A DNA stretch of 64,000 nt from Immersiella caudata (Eukaryota; Ascomycota; Sordariomycetes; Sordariales; Lasiosphaeriaceae), in contig JAULSU010000001.1 in NCBI GenBank assembly GCA_030512335.1, positions 6,696,001-6,760,000 of the forward strand. Reading direction: 5' to 3'. The translations under genes were made by a program, and so were the position numbers. Positions 32,577-42,517 of the stretch are shown here, one piece after another; position 1 is the first letter of the stretch, and each line of letters starts with the position of its first letter. The notes beneath the pieces are model-generated. The model did not search any database and was not told the DNA's origin. It saw only the letters and a program-made list of their open reading frames with translations.

Positions 32577-34270
32577 TCACACTCGAGACGTGCTAGAGGC
32601 GAAGGCTACTTCGCGGGGAAGCCGGAAGCTCGCGCAAAACATGCGCTTTGCTGGGGCCACGTCGCGGACATTGTGAACGGCGACTTCGTGCTCGTTTTCA
32701 GGGTCGCCTGGCTTCATAACAACGCCGATTTCCTTGGTGATGCGCTCGCAGATGTCTTTGAGGGGGGTATCGTCATCGAGCTTGATGGAAAAGCAATGAA
32801 CGTGGACCATGGGCAGTTTGGTCCCGGTGGATGGCTCGAAGAGGGTTTCTTTCCCGGCGTAGAGGCCGCGGTAACAACCGAGAAACTCGATGGCGGAGGC
32901 GGGGAGGTTCATGACAAAGTGCGAGATGGTCTGAGGGATAGGGACGTGAAGCGGTTTGGGAGCGGGAGTGCCGGGCTTGCTCTTGGAGTGCCGCTTCTGA
33001 GGCACGGATGCGTATTCGCCCTTTTCGGAGGCGGCAAGCACCGAGTCAGCGGCGTTGTGGATAAAGGTCCGGCCGTCTTCGCAAAAGGGACGCACAAACG
33101 CTTGGACCTGTGGTCTGTTGGAGAGATGGTTCGACAAACAAGGGGCAATTCGCGTCTCACCTTGTTCTTCTCTACGCCTTGTTTCAGGTACTTGTAGCTC
33201 TCAGGATTCATGTCGTTTGCCCAAACAAACACGCCCCTTTTCCCTGCCGGTATGGCAAAGGGCCCAATGCCAGCCATGACGTCGCAAACGACCTCGCCCG
33301 GCTTGAACAGGTCGACAAGCCGTCGGTGTTCCGTCTCAAGTTTGCTGTTCCAGTAAACCTTGGCGTAGTCAAACTCAAAAGTGCAGTTGTTCTCGGCGAC
33401 TTGAACATTGAGATCATCCTTGCCAACCAGAACCTCATACTGGAAGGTTCTGAATTGTGACTCGGCTCCAACATTGTCAACTTTGTTGATGACGGTTTTG
33501 ATATGAGTGTTCTTGTCCAGGAGAACCTCTGCCACCACTTTTTTGTACGGGAGGTACTGGTCCCGGAGATTCAGATGTGCTGAGAGGCGTTAGTGGGCCT
33601 TTCCAGTACACAAGGCGAACAAGACTGTGACGTACCAACATGACCAGCCGTATTGAACCCAGATGGAATTTCACCGTGAAGCTCCTCTGGCAGAACAGAT
33701 GTCATCACATCCTCTGCCCGCCATCGTCAGTCAAAGACATGCCGAAGACCCGTACGCCGGCGCCTGAAACTTACGATATGACCAATAATCATAACCCAGC
33801 TGCAACTCGTACGGCATCACCGCCAACTCCTCGCTCCTCACCCCTTCCTCGAGCTCCGCGCCCCAAGTCTCCGGGGCTACACATTCAAGTCAGCCTCGCC
33901 TCATCTCAACAATCTCAACCCCAACTCAATACTGACCTTCAGCCTTCACCCCGACATCGAGCAACAGGCACTTCCTCCCCTGTGCCGCGAGCGTCTGATC
34001 TGGATGCGATGCAATGGGGGATATCCTCTCGGCGTACAGCAGCTTCTTCTTTTTTTCAAGCTCCTTCCTGTACTTGGAGATGTTGCGGTTATCGTTTACC
34101 GCGGCAGCGGCGATGGTGACCTTTTTGAGGAAGAGAGCTCTGTTGAGGGCGTTTGCGCCGGAGCGGACGATAGGGGGCCGGAAGATGGTCATTTCTCTTT
34201 TGGGCAGGGTGTTTTGTCCTGGTGCTGGGGGAGAGGCTGCCGCGTCGGCGCGGTTATGGGAGGTGGTCAT
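32577..34270 (-). CDS. TRM5: tRNA (guanine37-N1)-methyltransferase Trm5
   Basis: Five exons: 34270–33937, 33876–33775, 33713–33636, 33579–33161 and 33107–32577, totalling 487 residues (yeast Trm5 has 499). All four introns are 53–61 nt with GT–AG ends, and every phase closes. The enzyme makes m1G37 next to the anticodon using S-adenosylmethionine, in cytosol and mitochondria. Visible blocks are MTIFRPPIVRSGANALN at the start, NTAGHV-AHLNLRDQYLPYK across an exon junction, and the SAM-binding VVCDVMAGIGPFAIPAG followed by ANDMNPESYKYL. The NLPASAIEFL block matches the substrate-binding NLP motif of the family. The N-terminal 25 residues before the second Met could serve as a weak mitochondrial presequence. 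The gene lies in tandem with NUS1. Confidence 0.93.
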
Positions 34271-34769
34271 AAATACCTAAGATGTCTGTAGAGGTAGAGT
34301 ATGATGGACGGGAAGGTAGAATGGAGATGGGATGAAATGTGAAATGCAAGGAATGACTGTTTGGAAAGGAATACCAAGGATCAGCGAATCGCGGTTGGGC
34401 GTTCATAAAAACGGTTCTTAGGTGAGTGAGGCTGTTGGCTGAAAAGCCTAACAGGCCTGCACCCCTGTTTCTGGCGTCAACCCTAACCCATGGCCTGCAT
34501 CGATTTGTGCATCCACACAGCATCCTCGACAGATACGGCAACTCAGGTATTGATGGAAGGTAGGTGGTAGACCTTGGTATCAACTGCTTCAAGAACACCA
34601 GTATTCTATCTATGTAACTAGAACTGATCAAAAACGCCTTGACAGCCAAACCCCACCCGCTCGCTCCGCCATTGGAAGATTTTTTGCCCTCCCCCTAAAC
34701 CCCAAGGACACAAGACGAAGTCCTGCCTCTACTCAACTTAATTACTTAACCCACCATAGTAACCCTAAC
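34271..34769. other. Intergenic, TRM5 promoter side
   Basis: About 500 bp between the TRM5 start and the NUS1 stop. It carries two telomere-like motifs, AACCCTAACCC at 34479–34489 and AACCCTAAC at 34761–34769. Such motifs bind Tbf1-type factors in other fungi; a role here is inferred. Confidence 0.5.
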
Positions 34770-35906
34770 TTATCTACCCATGCGCATTTGAGCCTGAGCA
34801 AACTTAGTCAGGGCGCGATAAAACACCTGATATCCCACACGCGTGTTGTCTTGTACGTGGAAGATCTCGGTGAGGCGGATTTGCCATGGTGGATACCCTG
34901 ACAGCTCAACATGCGGCCCGAACAGAATGAGCAAGTCCGGCTCGTCCATAATGCTCTCGCTCAGCTCGGCGTCCACCAGCTCAATGCTGATGTCAGCAGA
35001 GGAGAGCTTATTCCGCTGCGACATCTCAGTGAGCGTCTTGGTGAGATCGACGATCGAGTCTCGCCCATCTTCCGCTGATAAAAGAAGTACGGATAGGCCT
35101 TTGTATGCTTGGCCATCAGCGCGCGCCGCGTGGGGAGACGCGGGCGTCTCGATGGCGGGCGTATGCGGTGCTCTCATGCTTAGGGCTGGGAAGTTTGGCC
35201 CGAAGTAAGTGGCGAGCTTTTGGGCAACTGCCCTTTGGGTGTCCGAAATGTAGCCTTTGAGGATCCCTAGATGGCAGTTAGTCAATTCAGCGCGGTAGAT
35301 TCAGCATGCTCCCTTCTGGCACATACCGGTCTTCTCGTATATGGACAGCTCAGGGATGCCTGCGCTGGCGCACCACGCCGCAATCTCTGCGGCTTCATTG
35401 ACCAGCTTCTCCAGTCCAGCACCACCTCTCCCGTGGTCCTCGAGTGTTAATATCACGCTTAGATGTCTTGGCAGCCGTCGGAGACCCTTGACATCGCTCT
35501 GGATCAGCTCTGGCGTTCGGTGGTGGTAATGGTAGACGGAGTAAATCTGGTTGACGACGGCATGCTTGGCTTGGCGCAGTCGGATGTAGAGAGAAAAGAA
35601 GAAGTGAATAATAGTGAAGACGAGGAGATGTAACTGTGTCCTCAGGAAGCGCCGTACTCCAAGCCTTGACTTCTTCTCGCGGGCTCTGGCCTCGGCGCGC
35701 TGTGCGCTAGTTTTCGGCGGCGGTGACGGGAGGTACGGCTGCATCAGAACACGCGGAAGTTAGCAAAGGGTGCAACGGGTGCGCCGACGCGGGTTGGACT
35801 GGCCACAAACCTTGAGAAGCTTGATCCGCTCTTCGGCCGTCATCAACTGGTGGCCGTACCTCTCATCGCGCCGGTAGGCTCGGAGGTCTTTTGTGTTGAA
35901 AGGCAT
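34770..35906 (-). CDS. NUS1: Nus1/NgBR subunit of cis-prenyltransferase (dehydrodolichyl diphosphate synthase complex)
   Basis: Three exons (35906–35811, 35738–35327, 35266–34770) give 334 residues. The first exon of 32 codons is joined in phase 0 through a 72-nt intron, and the second intron is 60 nt. The protein partners Rer2/Srt1-type catalytic subunits at the endoplasmic reticulum to make the long polyprenol used for dolichol. An ER membrane segment lies at about residues 60–80 (LHLLVFTIIHFFFSLYI). LRRLPRHLSVILTLEDHG and the C-terminal part (DLLILFGPHVELSGYPPWQIRLTEIF) fit the cis-prenyltransferase fold, without the catalytic Asp motif of active subunits. The chain ends MRMGR, preserving the RxG motif needed for activity of the complex. 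It diverges from SEC10 over a 443-bp shared promoter. Confidence 0.9.
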
Positions 35907-36349
35907 AACCGCGGTTCAGCATCCGCCGGCAGATCGGGCGGAATGAATTGATCGCTCCGTGCGGTGGTTTGGAGAGCGCGGGGCCGGGGGGTCTCCCTTA
36001 TCCTTAAATCCGCCCTCGATGAAGCAAAGTTGGCAGCTTTCCACAAGTTGCGTGTACGCCTGCAGAACAGCGCCACAGTGAGCCACGCAGCCCTGGTCGG
36101 CGGTGACGGAATGTGGATGCGGCTCGCCGTTGCCAGTTGGTCCAGCTCGCTGCACTGTCCCGCTCCGGGGGGGGTGCACGGTCCAATGTTTGCACCGCGA
36201 TCCAACCCACCAAGGAACTCCGCCATGCCCAGCTCCCCGTGATCGTCGTCGGCACCCGCACCCTTCGCAAGCCCACCAAATCCATTGCACCTCGCCAGCT
36301 TGCAATGGTAGTAAAACCGACACAATAGACACATGCGCTGACATCAGAA
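35907..36349. promoter_or_regulatory. Divergent promoter between NUS1 and SEC10
   Basis: The 443 bp between the two start codons must hold both promoters. The sequence is GC-rich without an obvious TATA box. Open frames crossing it are out-of-frame shadows. Confidence 0.45.
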
Positions 36350-38923
36350 ATGGAACGCGCCGTGTCGGGCAGCGCGAACAGCCGGGCGCTGTTCCCGCGA
36401 GGCCCCTCCTTCACTCTCGACGACTTCTCCAGCAAGGACTTCATCGTCCGCGACTTTGTCGACTCCCTCGCCGAGACCGCCATCCCCGCAAACCGCCGCT
36501 CCGGTCCGTCCTCCACCGCTTTCGACCCAAAACCACTCATCCGCACATTTGAAAACGCCTTGTCGCAGCTCGGCGCCCTGTCAGAGGAGCTGCAGGAGAA
36601 GGAGTCCGAGTTGCTGTCGCAGGTGCGCCGCGCCGAGATCCAGCATGATCAGACGCTCGATGTTCTGGGCCGCAAGCTGGACCAGTCGATGGCCCAGTTT
36701 GAGGCCCTCGACTTGAGCCTCAACAGCTCCAATGGCACGACGGGAACCAGTCGTGGCGGCGACGGCGGCGGGAACATCGCCGTGCAGATCGGAGAGAAGC
36801 TGGAGGAGCTCGATAGGAAGCGGAGGAAGGCGCAGGATGCCAACTTCCTGATACAGTGCTGGATGGAGGTGACTGACTCGGGCCAGCTGGCGTCGTTGGA
36901 GGAGATCCAGCGCCAGGGCGGCGCCGAGAACAAGGTGCGGTGCGCCGTGATCGCCCGCCAGCTGATGCGCATCAGTCAGCGGCTCGACCCCGTATCCTGG
37001 GGCGAGCAGACCAATGGCTACCGCGGAAATGGCATCACGAATGGTGTTGCCGGAAACAATAGGCGGCACAACACGAGGGAGGTCTTGGAGAAGTTCTCGG
37101 AGCTGCTGGAGCAGGATCTCCTGAAGCAGTTCAACAACAGCTACCGGCGGCAGAACTTTGACGACATGATGGAGTGCGCCAAGGTGCTGTACGACTTCAA
37201 CGGCGGCGCCAGTGTCATCGCCGCCTTTGTCAACCAGCACCAGTTCTTTATCGATCGCGACCAACTCATAACCGACGAGGTCACGACAGACGGCGAGACA
37301 TGGGACCAACTCGCTGATCCTGATTCGGACCCGCCTGGTGTTGAGCCAAGCTTGCAGTCCCTCATTGATGAGGTGAAGATTGTGATGCAGGAGGAGTCCT
37401 TCATCATTAAACGCGCCTTTCCATATTATGAAACCGTCTTGGTTAAGTTCATCCAGCGGGTTTTCCAACAGTCTATACAACAGAGACTAGAGATGGTCCT
37501 CGACAAGGCCACCACGGTATCCTCGCTAGCATTTCTCCGGTCGCTGCATGCATCACGGGCATATATCGGTGCCCTGGTTGAGGATCTCAAGACTCACGGT
37601 CTTACAGAGCATCCTGAACCATGCTCAGCACAAATCTCGCAATCCCTCGACCAGCAGCTGGAAGAGCTGTTTGTCCCTTATTTGGTTGGAAACTCATATA
37701 TCGACAGGGAGAAAAAGAGTCTAGAGGAGATGTATAACTCCCTGCTATTCAAGTTTTCCCTTTACCATTCAAGGAGGAAAAAGGCGCCGACTGGGTTTAT
37801 GGCGGCCATTGCCCAGCAAGGCACGCAGCTTATAGCGACTGCGAAGGATGCCTACATGGAACGACTGGAATCATCTGATTTGACGCCTACGCAGAAAGCC
37901 ATGATGCTTCGTGTTGCTGGCATCCGTGATGACAGTGGCAACAAGAACGACATTGAGGTCAGTGAGCAAGATGGCGTGCTCAGCGTTGCCAACGCCAAGA
38001 GAATGATTATTTGGCTTGCAGAAAGCGTCAGGAGAACACTGGAGATGGGGTCAGCAAGCGAAACCCCCAAGGACGTCAACATCCTCCTCAGCCTTCTCCT
38101 CACCAGCATGGGCCAGGTCTACGTAGAAACCGCACTCGACGCAGCCCTCGACCAAGCCTCCTCCCAGGAGAACATCAAAACCGAGCCCGATCTCTCCTAC
38201 CTTCCCAACATCAAACCCGCCGTCACCATCACCAACCTCATGTCGCGCTTCATCACCACCGTTCTTATCCGCCTCGCTGAATCCAACACCACCGTTCGCC
38301 GCCACATGGAAGCCCAAACCAAAATGGCCATTGAAGCCACCGAGAAGAAAACCAACGCCGTCATGAAATCCACCATGGACGTTGCCATCAACTGGGCCAC
38401 GCGCGCCCTTTCCCAGCAAAAGAAAACTGACTTCCGACCCAAGGACGACGACCTCGAAGGCCTTGTCGATTCCCTCCAGACCCCCACCTGCCAAACCATT
38501 TGCACCTTCCTCTCCTCCAAAGTTGCCACCCTCGCTGCTCAGGCCGTAGACGGTCACAACCTTGAGGTATTCTCCTCCGAGCTCGCGTTGGCGGTCCATC
38601 GTCTTCTCTTCGAGCACTTCAAGAAGTTTCCTGTTAATGCCACCGGCGGGTTAATGGTCACCAAGGACATTGCCAAGTACGTGTCTACAGTCAAAGAATG
38701 GCCTCTCACGAAAGAGGTAGAGCAGATTGTGGAGGTGCTCACGGAGGTGGGATACCTGTTTATTATTGGGCCCGAGGCGTTGAGGGAAAGGTCGAGGAAT
38801 TTGACCTCGGGAGGACCGCCGGGGCTAGGGAAGAAGCTGGGCAAGGCGGATTTCAAGGCGTTTGTGCAGAGGAGGGAGGATGCGAGTAGTGCGGAGATTC
38901 AGAGTGTGTTGACTGGGCTGTGA
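36350..38923 (+). CDS. SEC10: Exocyst complex subunit Sec10
   Basis: A single exon encodes 857 residues (yeast Sec10 has 871). The exocyst tethers secretory vesicles to the plasma membrane, at hyphal tips and septa in filamentous fungi. The N-terminal 120 residues form a coiled coil (LGALSEELQEKESELLSQVRR). The long helical body follows, with characteristic stretches QQRLEMVLDKATTVSSLAFLRSLHASR, EMYNSLLFKFSLYHSRRKK and LFEHFKKFPVNATGGLMVTKDIAKY. There is no signal peptide or membrane segment, as expected for a peripheral tether. The start Met lies in a good context (GAAATGG). The gene is convergent with the CYT-4 gene. Confidence 0.95.
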   Translation: MERAVSGSANSRALFPRGPSFTLDDFSSKDFIVRDFVDSLAETAIPANRRSGPSSTAFDPKPLIRTFENALSQLGALSEELQEKESELLSQVRRAEIQHDQTLDVLGRKLDQSMAQFEALDLSLNSSNGTTGTSRGGDGGGNIAVQIGEKLEELDRKRRKAQDANFLIQCWMEVTDSGQLASLEEIQRQGGAENKVRCAVIARQLMRISQRLDPVSWGEQTNGYRGNGITNGVAGNNRRHNTREVLEKFSELLEQDLLKQFNNSYRRQNFDDMMECAKVLYDFNGGASVIAAFVNQHQFFIDRDQLITDEVTTDGETWDQLADPDSDPPGVEPSLQSLIDEVKIVMQEESFIIKRAFPYYETVLVKFIQRVFQQSIQQRLEMVLDKATTVSSLAFLRSLHASRAYIGALVEDLKTHGLTEHPEPCSAQISQSLDQQLEELFVPYLVGNSYIDREKKSLEEMYNSLLFKFSLYHSRRKKAPTGFMAAIAQQGTQLIATAKDAYMERLESSDLTPTQKAMMLRVAGIRDDSGNKNDIEVSEQDGVLSVANAKRMIIWLAESVRRTLEMGSASETPKDVNILLSLLLTSMGQVYVETALDAALDQASSQENIKTEPDLSYLPNIKPAVTITNLMSRFITTVLIRLAESNTTVRRHMEAQTKMAIEATEKKTNAVMKSTMDVAINWATRALSQQKKTDFRPKDDDLEGLVDSLQTPTCQTICTFLSSKVATLAAQAVDGHNLEVFSSELALAVHRLLFEHFKKFPVNATGGLMVTKDIAKYVSTVKEWPLTKEVEQIVEVLTEVGYLFIIGPEALRERSRNLTSGGPPGLGKKLGKADFKAFVQRREDASSAEIQSVLTGL

Positions 38924-39316
38924 ATACTCAGGATGGGGTCAAGAGAATACGGAAGAAACGACTCGAGCAGTGAGAGAAGGGAAAGAGAAAAGGAATGAGG
39001 GTTGGTGTTTGGAGTTGGGGGTAGTCCGAAACACTCGAGATAGCCATCAAGCAACGAGAACTTTAATTTACATGATTTGTTGGCTTCTTCTAAGCTGGAT
39101 ATCTATGTGTATGTGTATGTTTTACAAAACGCCACCGGGTTGTGTGTCATGCCATGCTATACAGCAAGAGGAGAAAGTCTTTTCCCGCCCCTTTCCTAAA
39201 CCCCAAGAGCGTACGCCAGTCCATGTTTGTAGTACATGCCTTCTCCACCAAACCCATCCCATAGAGTAGTACATTTACCCATCTATCCATACACGTCCAC
39301 ATCTTACACTTCCACA
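38924..39316. other. Convergent 3' ends of SEC10 and CYT-4 genes
   Basis: About 390 bp that should hold both 3' UTRs. No other feature was seen. Confidence 0.6.
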
Positions 39317-42300
39317 CTACGCGCTGCTCTCCATTGAAACAGCCTTGAGAAAAATCTTCCTCGTGTGCACATTCACCCTCATGATCTCCACCCTCATCAC
39401 ATCCCCAGACTTGACATCCCTCGGACTGATCACATCATTGAGATCCAAGGGCTCCATGATGGCACGCCTTTCGAACCAATCTAGCGTTCCTCGTAATATC
39501 TGCCTCGGGTCGACTTCATTGACGGTGAACTTGAACGTCTTGGGAATGTTGCCTTCTCCAAAGGCCCAGGCGCGGACGAGGGCTTGGAGAATCCACTCGT
39601 TGGTGCCGTCGACGTTGTCTAGAAGTTTTCCGTGTTGCTCGCGGGCGCGGAGCTGAGGGAAGATACGGGTTTGGAGGTCGGTTTCATTGAAGGGGAGGAA
39701 GTCACGATTGGAGGTCTTTTTGGACGGTGCTTGTTGACCGGGTGTGAGCTTGTTGACGACTAGAGACTCACCGGTGTTGTGTTCGTGGAGAAGGGCGGCT
39801 TCGATCTGCCAGTGGACGAGGAGGTCGGCGAAGCGGCGCAGTGGAGATGTGGCTTTGGCGTACATGTCAAGGCCCATGAGGAAGTTGAGCCCAGGGGTGG
39901 GGGAGATATCTTGGCCACCGGTGAGGGTTTGGAGCTGGCGGTATTGTTCTGCGGTAGGACGCTGGCCTGCGCGTAATTGCGGGTACAGTATGCCCCAGGC
40001 AAAGGACCGCAGTGCCTGCTCGTTGCGCTGGGCGAGAGGTTGAACGCGATACGGGATCGGGATGTCTCGCTCGTAGCACCATTGAGCAGCAACCTGGCCG
40101 GCGAGCTGCATCAGACTGTTGACGAGTTGACTACCACCACTATTCCCATAGGAGACGCGAATATACGGATCACCCTGAGTCGCAATGAAGTTCGTTTCGG
40201 GCTGGACTAAAACATTGGTGTTCTGGAGCGATACCTCGACGGTGGGTCGGGGAAGAAATCTAGGAACTGCCCCCTTTTTCAGCCGCTCTTGTTGCAAAGC
40301 CTCGGCCAACTTGGCTAGCAACTGCAGCTCCGCACGTTGTTCTGGCGACAGATCGTCCGCCATCGTCATCCTTTCAGCAGCCGTCTGAGCCCGAGTTGGA
40401 GGGGTGCCAACTTCAAAGACGTCTGATGGGACCGTAACGGAGTCCTCTTCTCCTACAACTAAAGACACATCTTCGGGTGTTATGTATACAATGTCTCGAA
40501 CAGTCCCCGGCGTTATCTTGTGCTCGACAATCTTGCCCGCTTCCGTCACCCTGGCACTAAATGTGAGCGATGAGGCACCAGGTGCCAGCGAGAATGTGTC
40601 CCGAACGACATCGTCGTAGAGCATTTTATCGTAATGTCCTGGGAGGTAAACCGTCTGGGGGATACGAGCGGCTCGGGAAGCCAGCCAACTGTCGGGCTTG
40701 ATGCGTGAAGCCGGGTCAGCGACATGGATGTGAACCCAGTACTCCCCTTCTCCCGCATTTTCGACAGAGATACCGTCATCAACGTCGAGTGTGCTCGCAG
40801 AGTCGATACAGTAGACTGTTGAACCCGTAAAGTCTCGCCGCAGAGGCTCGAGCCGATCCTCATCAAGCTCAGGCGTCTTTGAATCGCCCGGCCAAGGAAG
40901 AACACCGCCAGACCTTCGCAGCTGGACTCCAGGAAGGCGAAGACCGTGGCGTGCTTGAATTTCCCAAGGCATGATCCAGCCAATCTCTTGCAAGAAAGTC
41001 CACCCAACTGTCGCATCCATGTACATGCCGTCGTTGTAGCGACCGATGGCACGAAGGACGGCAGATCCAAGCCAGTGCAGCCGCGAGCCGTTGGGGAACT
41101 GGTTGGAGCATGACCACAGCTGCATGAAGTGGAGGATAATGCGAGCAATTTGCGGCCAGTCAGACAGCGGCTGAGGGGAGCGTCTTTTAGCAGGCCCAAG
41201 CATGCCATATGGAGTCCAATCTCGGGCTTTTCTGCTCTCATCAATTGCTTTCCGCGCTTGCGAAACAAATGTGTGGAAGGCTGCTGCCCTCGGCGACATC
41301 TTCCGGACCGCCTTGTCACCTTGCGTCTGGGACAAATCCAGAAACTCGAGGTACTCGCGAACTATAGACTCTGATGTCGCAGTAGCCACGACATCGACCC
41401 GCGAGGCCATGGCGAACATGACTGAGTTGCCATCGTGCTTCGCGCTGATCAAGGGTCGGAAGGCCATTTCCTCAGCGCAAAGGAGCGTGTGGACTGCATA
41501 GCGCTGCTCGTCAGAGAAGCCTTTTTTGTCGCGTTTGAGCGCGACAGGATAGAGCGCCTCGCATATCTCATTCAAGGTCAGCATCTTCTCCGCAGTCCCC
41601 AGCACCTCGTGAGCCTGGCTGAGCTTCTCAATGTACTTCTGTTGAACTGCGCGAGCGTCGTCCTGAAACTTTAGCATCTTCCGAATAAGCGGAGCGCCGA
41701 CGCTCCGTGGAGGCCCCGCATGGAGCTCTCTCAGCTGTTTGAGAACGTCACCCGACCCCTCGACCGAAGGCAACGCCTGGATGACCGGCTGCAGCTCTTC
41801 GAGATCGGAGATGAATCCCTTGACAACGAAGCGTGCCTGAACACCAGGGGTCGTAAACCACTGACCGGAGTGGGTGTAGTAGTGATCGAAGCCGTTGAAC
41901 TTGCCCAGGCAGATAGCAATAGTAGGCATTGCCCTCGATGTGGTGCTCAGCTCGATCAGATCGCCGGCCTCGATAGCGGTGCTGGGACTCAGGCCCGAAA
42001 TGTCATCGGTATCGGTAAGCGTCTGCACCATGTCATCGGTCTCGTCCCCTTCGTTCCGGAAGCCGTGCTCAACAGACGAGTAAGTCGCCATGTTGGCCGG
42101 GTTGTAGGTAAGTGGGCGGTCAGCTGGCGGAATCAAGGCCGACGCCGGGTTTTCGGCCTCCCATATCTTTAGCTTCTCCCGAATCCCAGTTCGTTCGGAA
42201 AACCGAGTCGAACTGCTGGGCCAGAAATCATCCTCGGGAATACTCGAACCCTGGACGGGGCGAAATCGAGAGCTTACTTCAAGCGCCGCCGAGACCGACA

Positions 42301-42517
42301 GAGCCTGTGTCGCGTTAGCATTCGCGCTGTTCTTTTGTGCATATAGCAGACGGCGGTGTGGACGAACTCGTTGCGTATTTCGGCGACTCGCGGACGCAGA
42401 GTGCCTAAGACACCTCCAGCACACATAGTCCCGGCTAGCGACGCGCAACATCTCTACGGGTCGTGAGCTTTGCAATGGTCTCCAAAAAAAAGTTTGGCGG
42501 CGGATGCCAAAATTCAA
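39317..42517 (-). CDS. cyt-4: Mitochondrial RNase II-type exoribonuclease (CYT-4 / Dss1)
   Basis: One exon, up to 1066 residues. The Met at residue 23 (42451) may be the true start, because it is followed directly by an Arg/Ser-rich mitochondrial presequence with CWRC. The protein is a 3'-to-5' exoribonuclease of the mitochondrial degradosome. In Neurospora cyt-4 affects processing and turnover of mitochondrial RNAs and introns. The RNB catalytic core starts near residue 566 with YCIDSASTLDVDDGIS, whose Asp residues bind the metal ions. It continues through VHIHVADPASRI, IRVSYGNSGGSQLVNSLMQL and ATSPLRRFADLLVHWQIE. The C-terminal part resembles an S1-like OB fold. Telomere-like motifs lie just upstream of the start. 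Confidence 0.93.
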   Translation of the reverse strand: MNFGIRRQTFFWRPLQSSRPVEMLRVASRDYVCWRCLRHSASASRRNTQRVRPHRRLLYAQKNSANANATQALSVSAALEVSSRFRPVQGSSIPEDDFWPSSSTRFSERTGIREKLKIWEAENPASALIPPADRPLTYNPANMATYSSVEHGFRNEGDETDDMVQTLTDTDDISGLSPSTAIEAGDLIELSTTSRAMPTIAICLGKFNGFDHYYTHSGQWFTTPGVQARFVVKGFISDLEELQPVIQALPSVEGSGDVLKQLRELHAGPPRSVGAPLIRKMLKFQDDARAVQQKYIEKLSQAHEVLGTAEKMLTLNEICEALYPVALKRDKKGFSDEQRYAVHTLLCAEEMAFRPLISAKHDGNSVMFAMASRVDVVATATSESIVREYLEFLDLSQTQGDKAVRKMSPRAAAFHTFVSQARKAIDESRKARDWTPYGMLGPAKRRSPQPLSDWPQIARIILHFMQLWSCSNQFPNGSRLHWLGSAVLRAIGRYNDGMYMDATVGWTFLQEIGWIMPWEIQARHGLRLPGVQLRRSGGVLPWPGDSKTPELDEDRLEPLRRDFTGSTVYCIDSASTLDVDDGISVENAGEGEYWVHIHVADPASRIKPDSWLASRAARIPQTVYLPGHYDKMLYDDVVRDTFSLAPGASSLTFSARVTEAGKIVEHKITPGTVRDIVYITPEDVSLVVGEEDSVTVPSDVFEVGTPPTRAQTAAERMTMADDLSPEQRAELQLLAKLAEALQQERLKKGAVPRFLPRPTVEVSLQNTNVLVQPETNFIATQGDPYIRVSYGNSGGSQLVNSLMQLAGQVAAQWCYERDIPIPYRVQPLAQRNEQALRSFAWGILYPQLRAGQRPTAEQYRQLQTLTGGQDISPTPGLNFLMGLDMYAKATSPLRRFADLLVHWQIEAALLHEHNTGESLVVNKLTPGQQAPSKKTSNRDFLPFNETDLQTRIFPQLRAREQHGKLLDNVDGTNEWILQALVRAWAFGEGNIPKTFKFTVNEVDPRQILRGTLDWFERRAIMEPLDLNDVISPRDVKSGDVMRVEIMRVNVHTRKIFLKAVSMESSA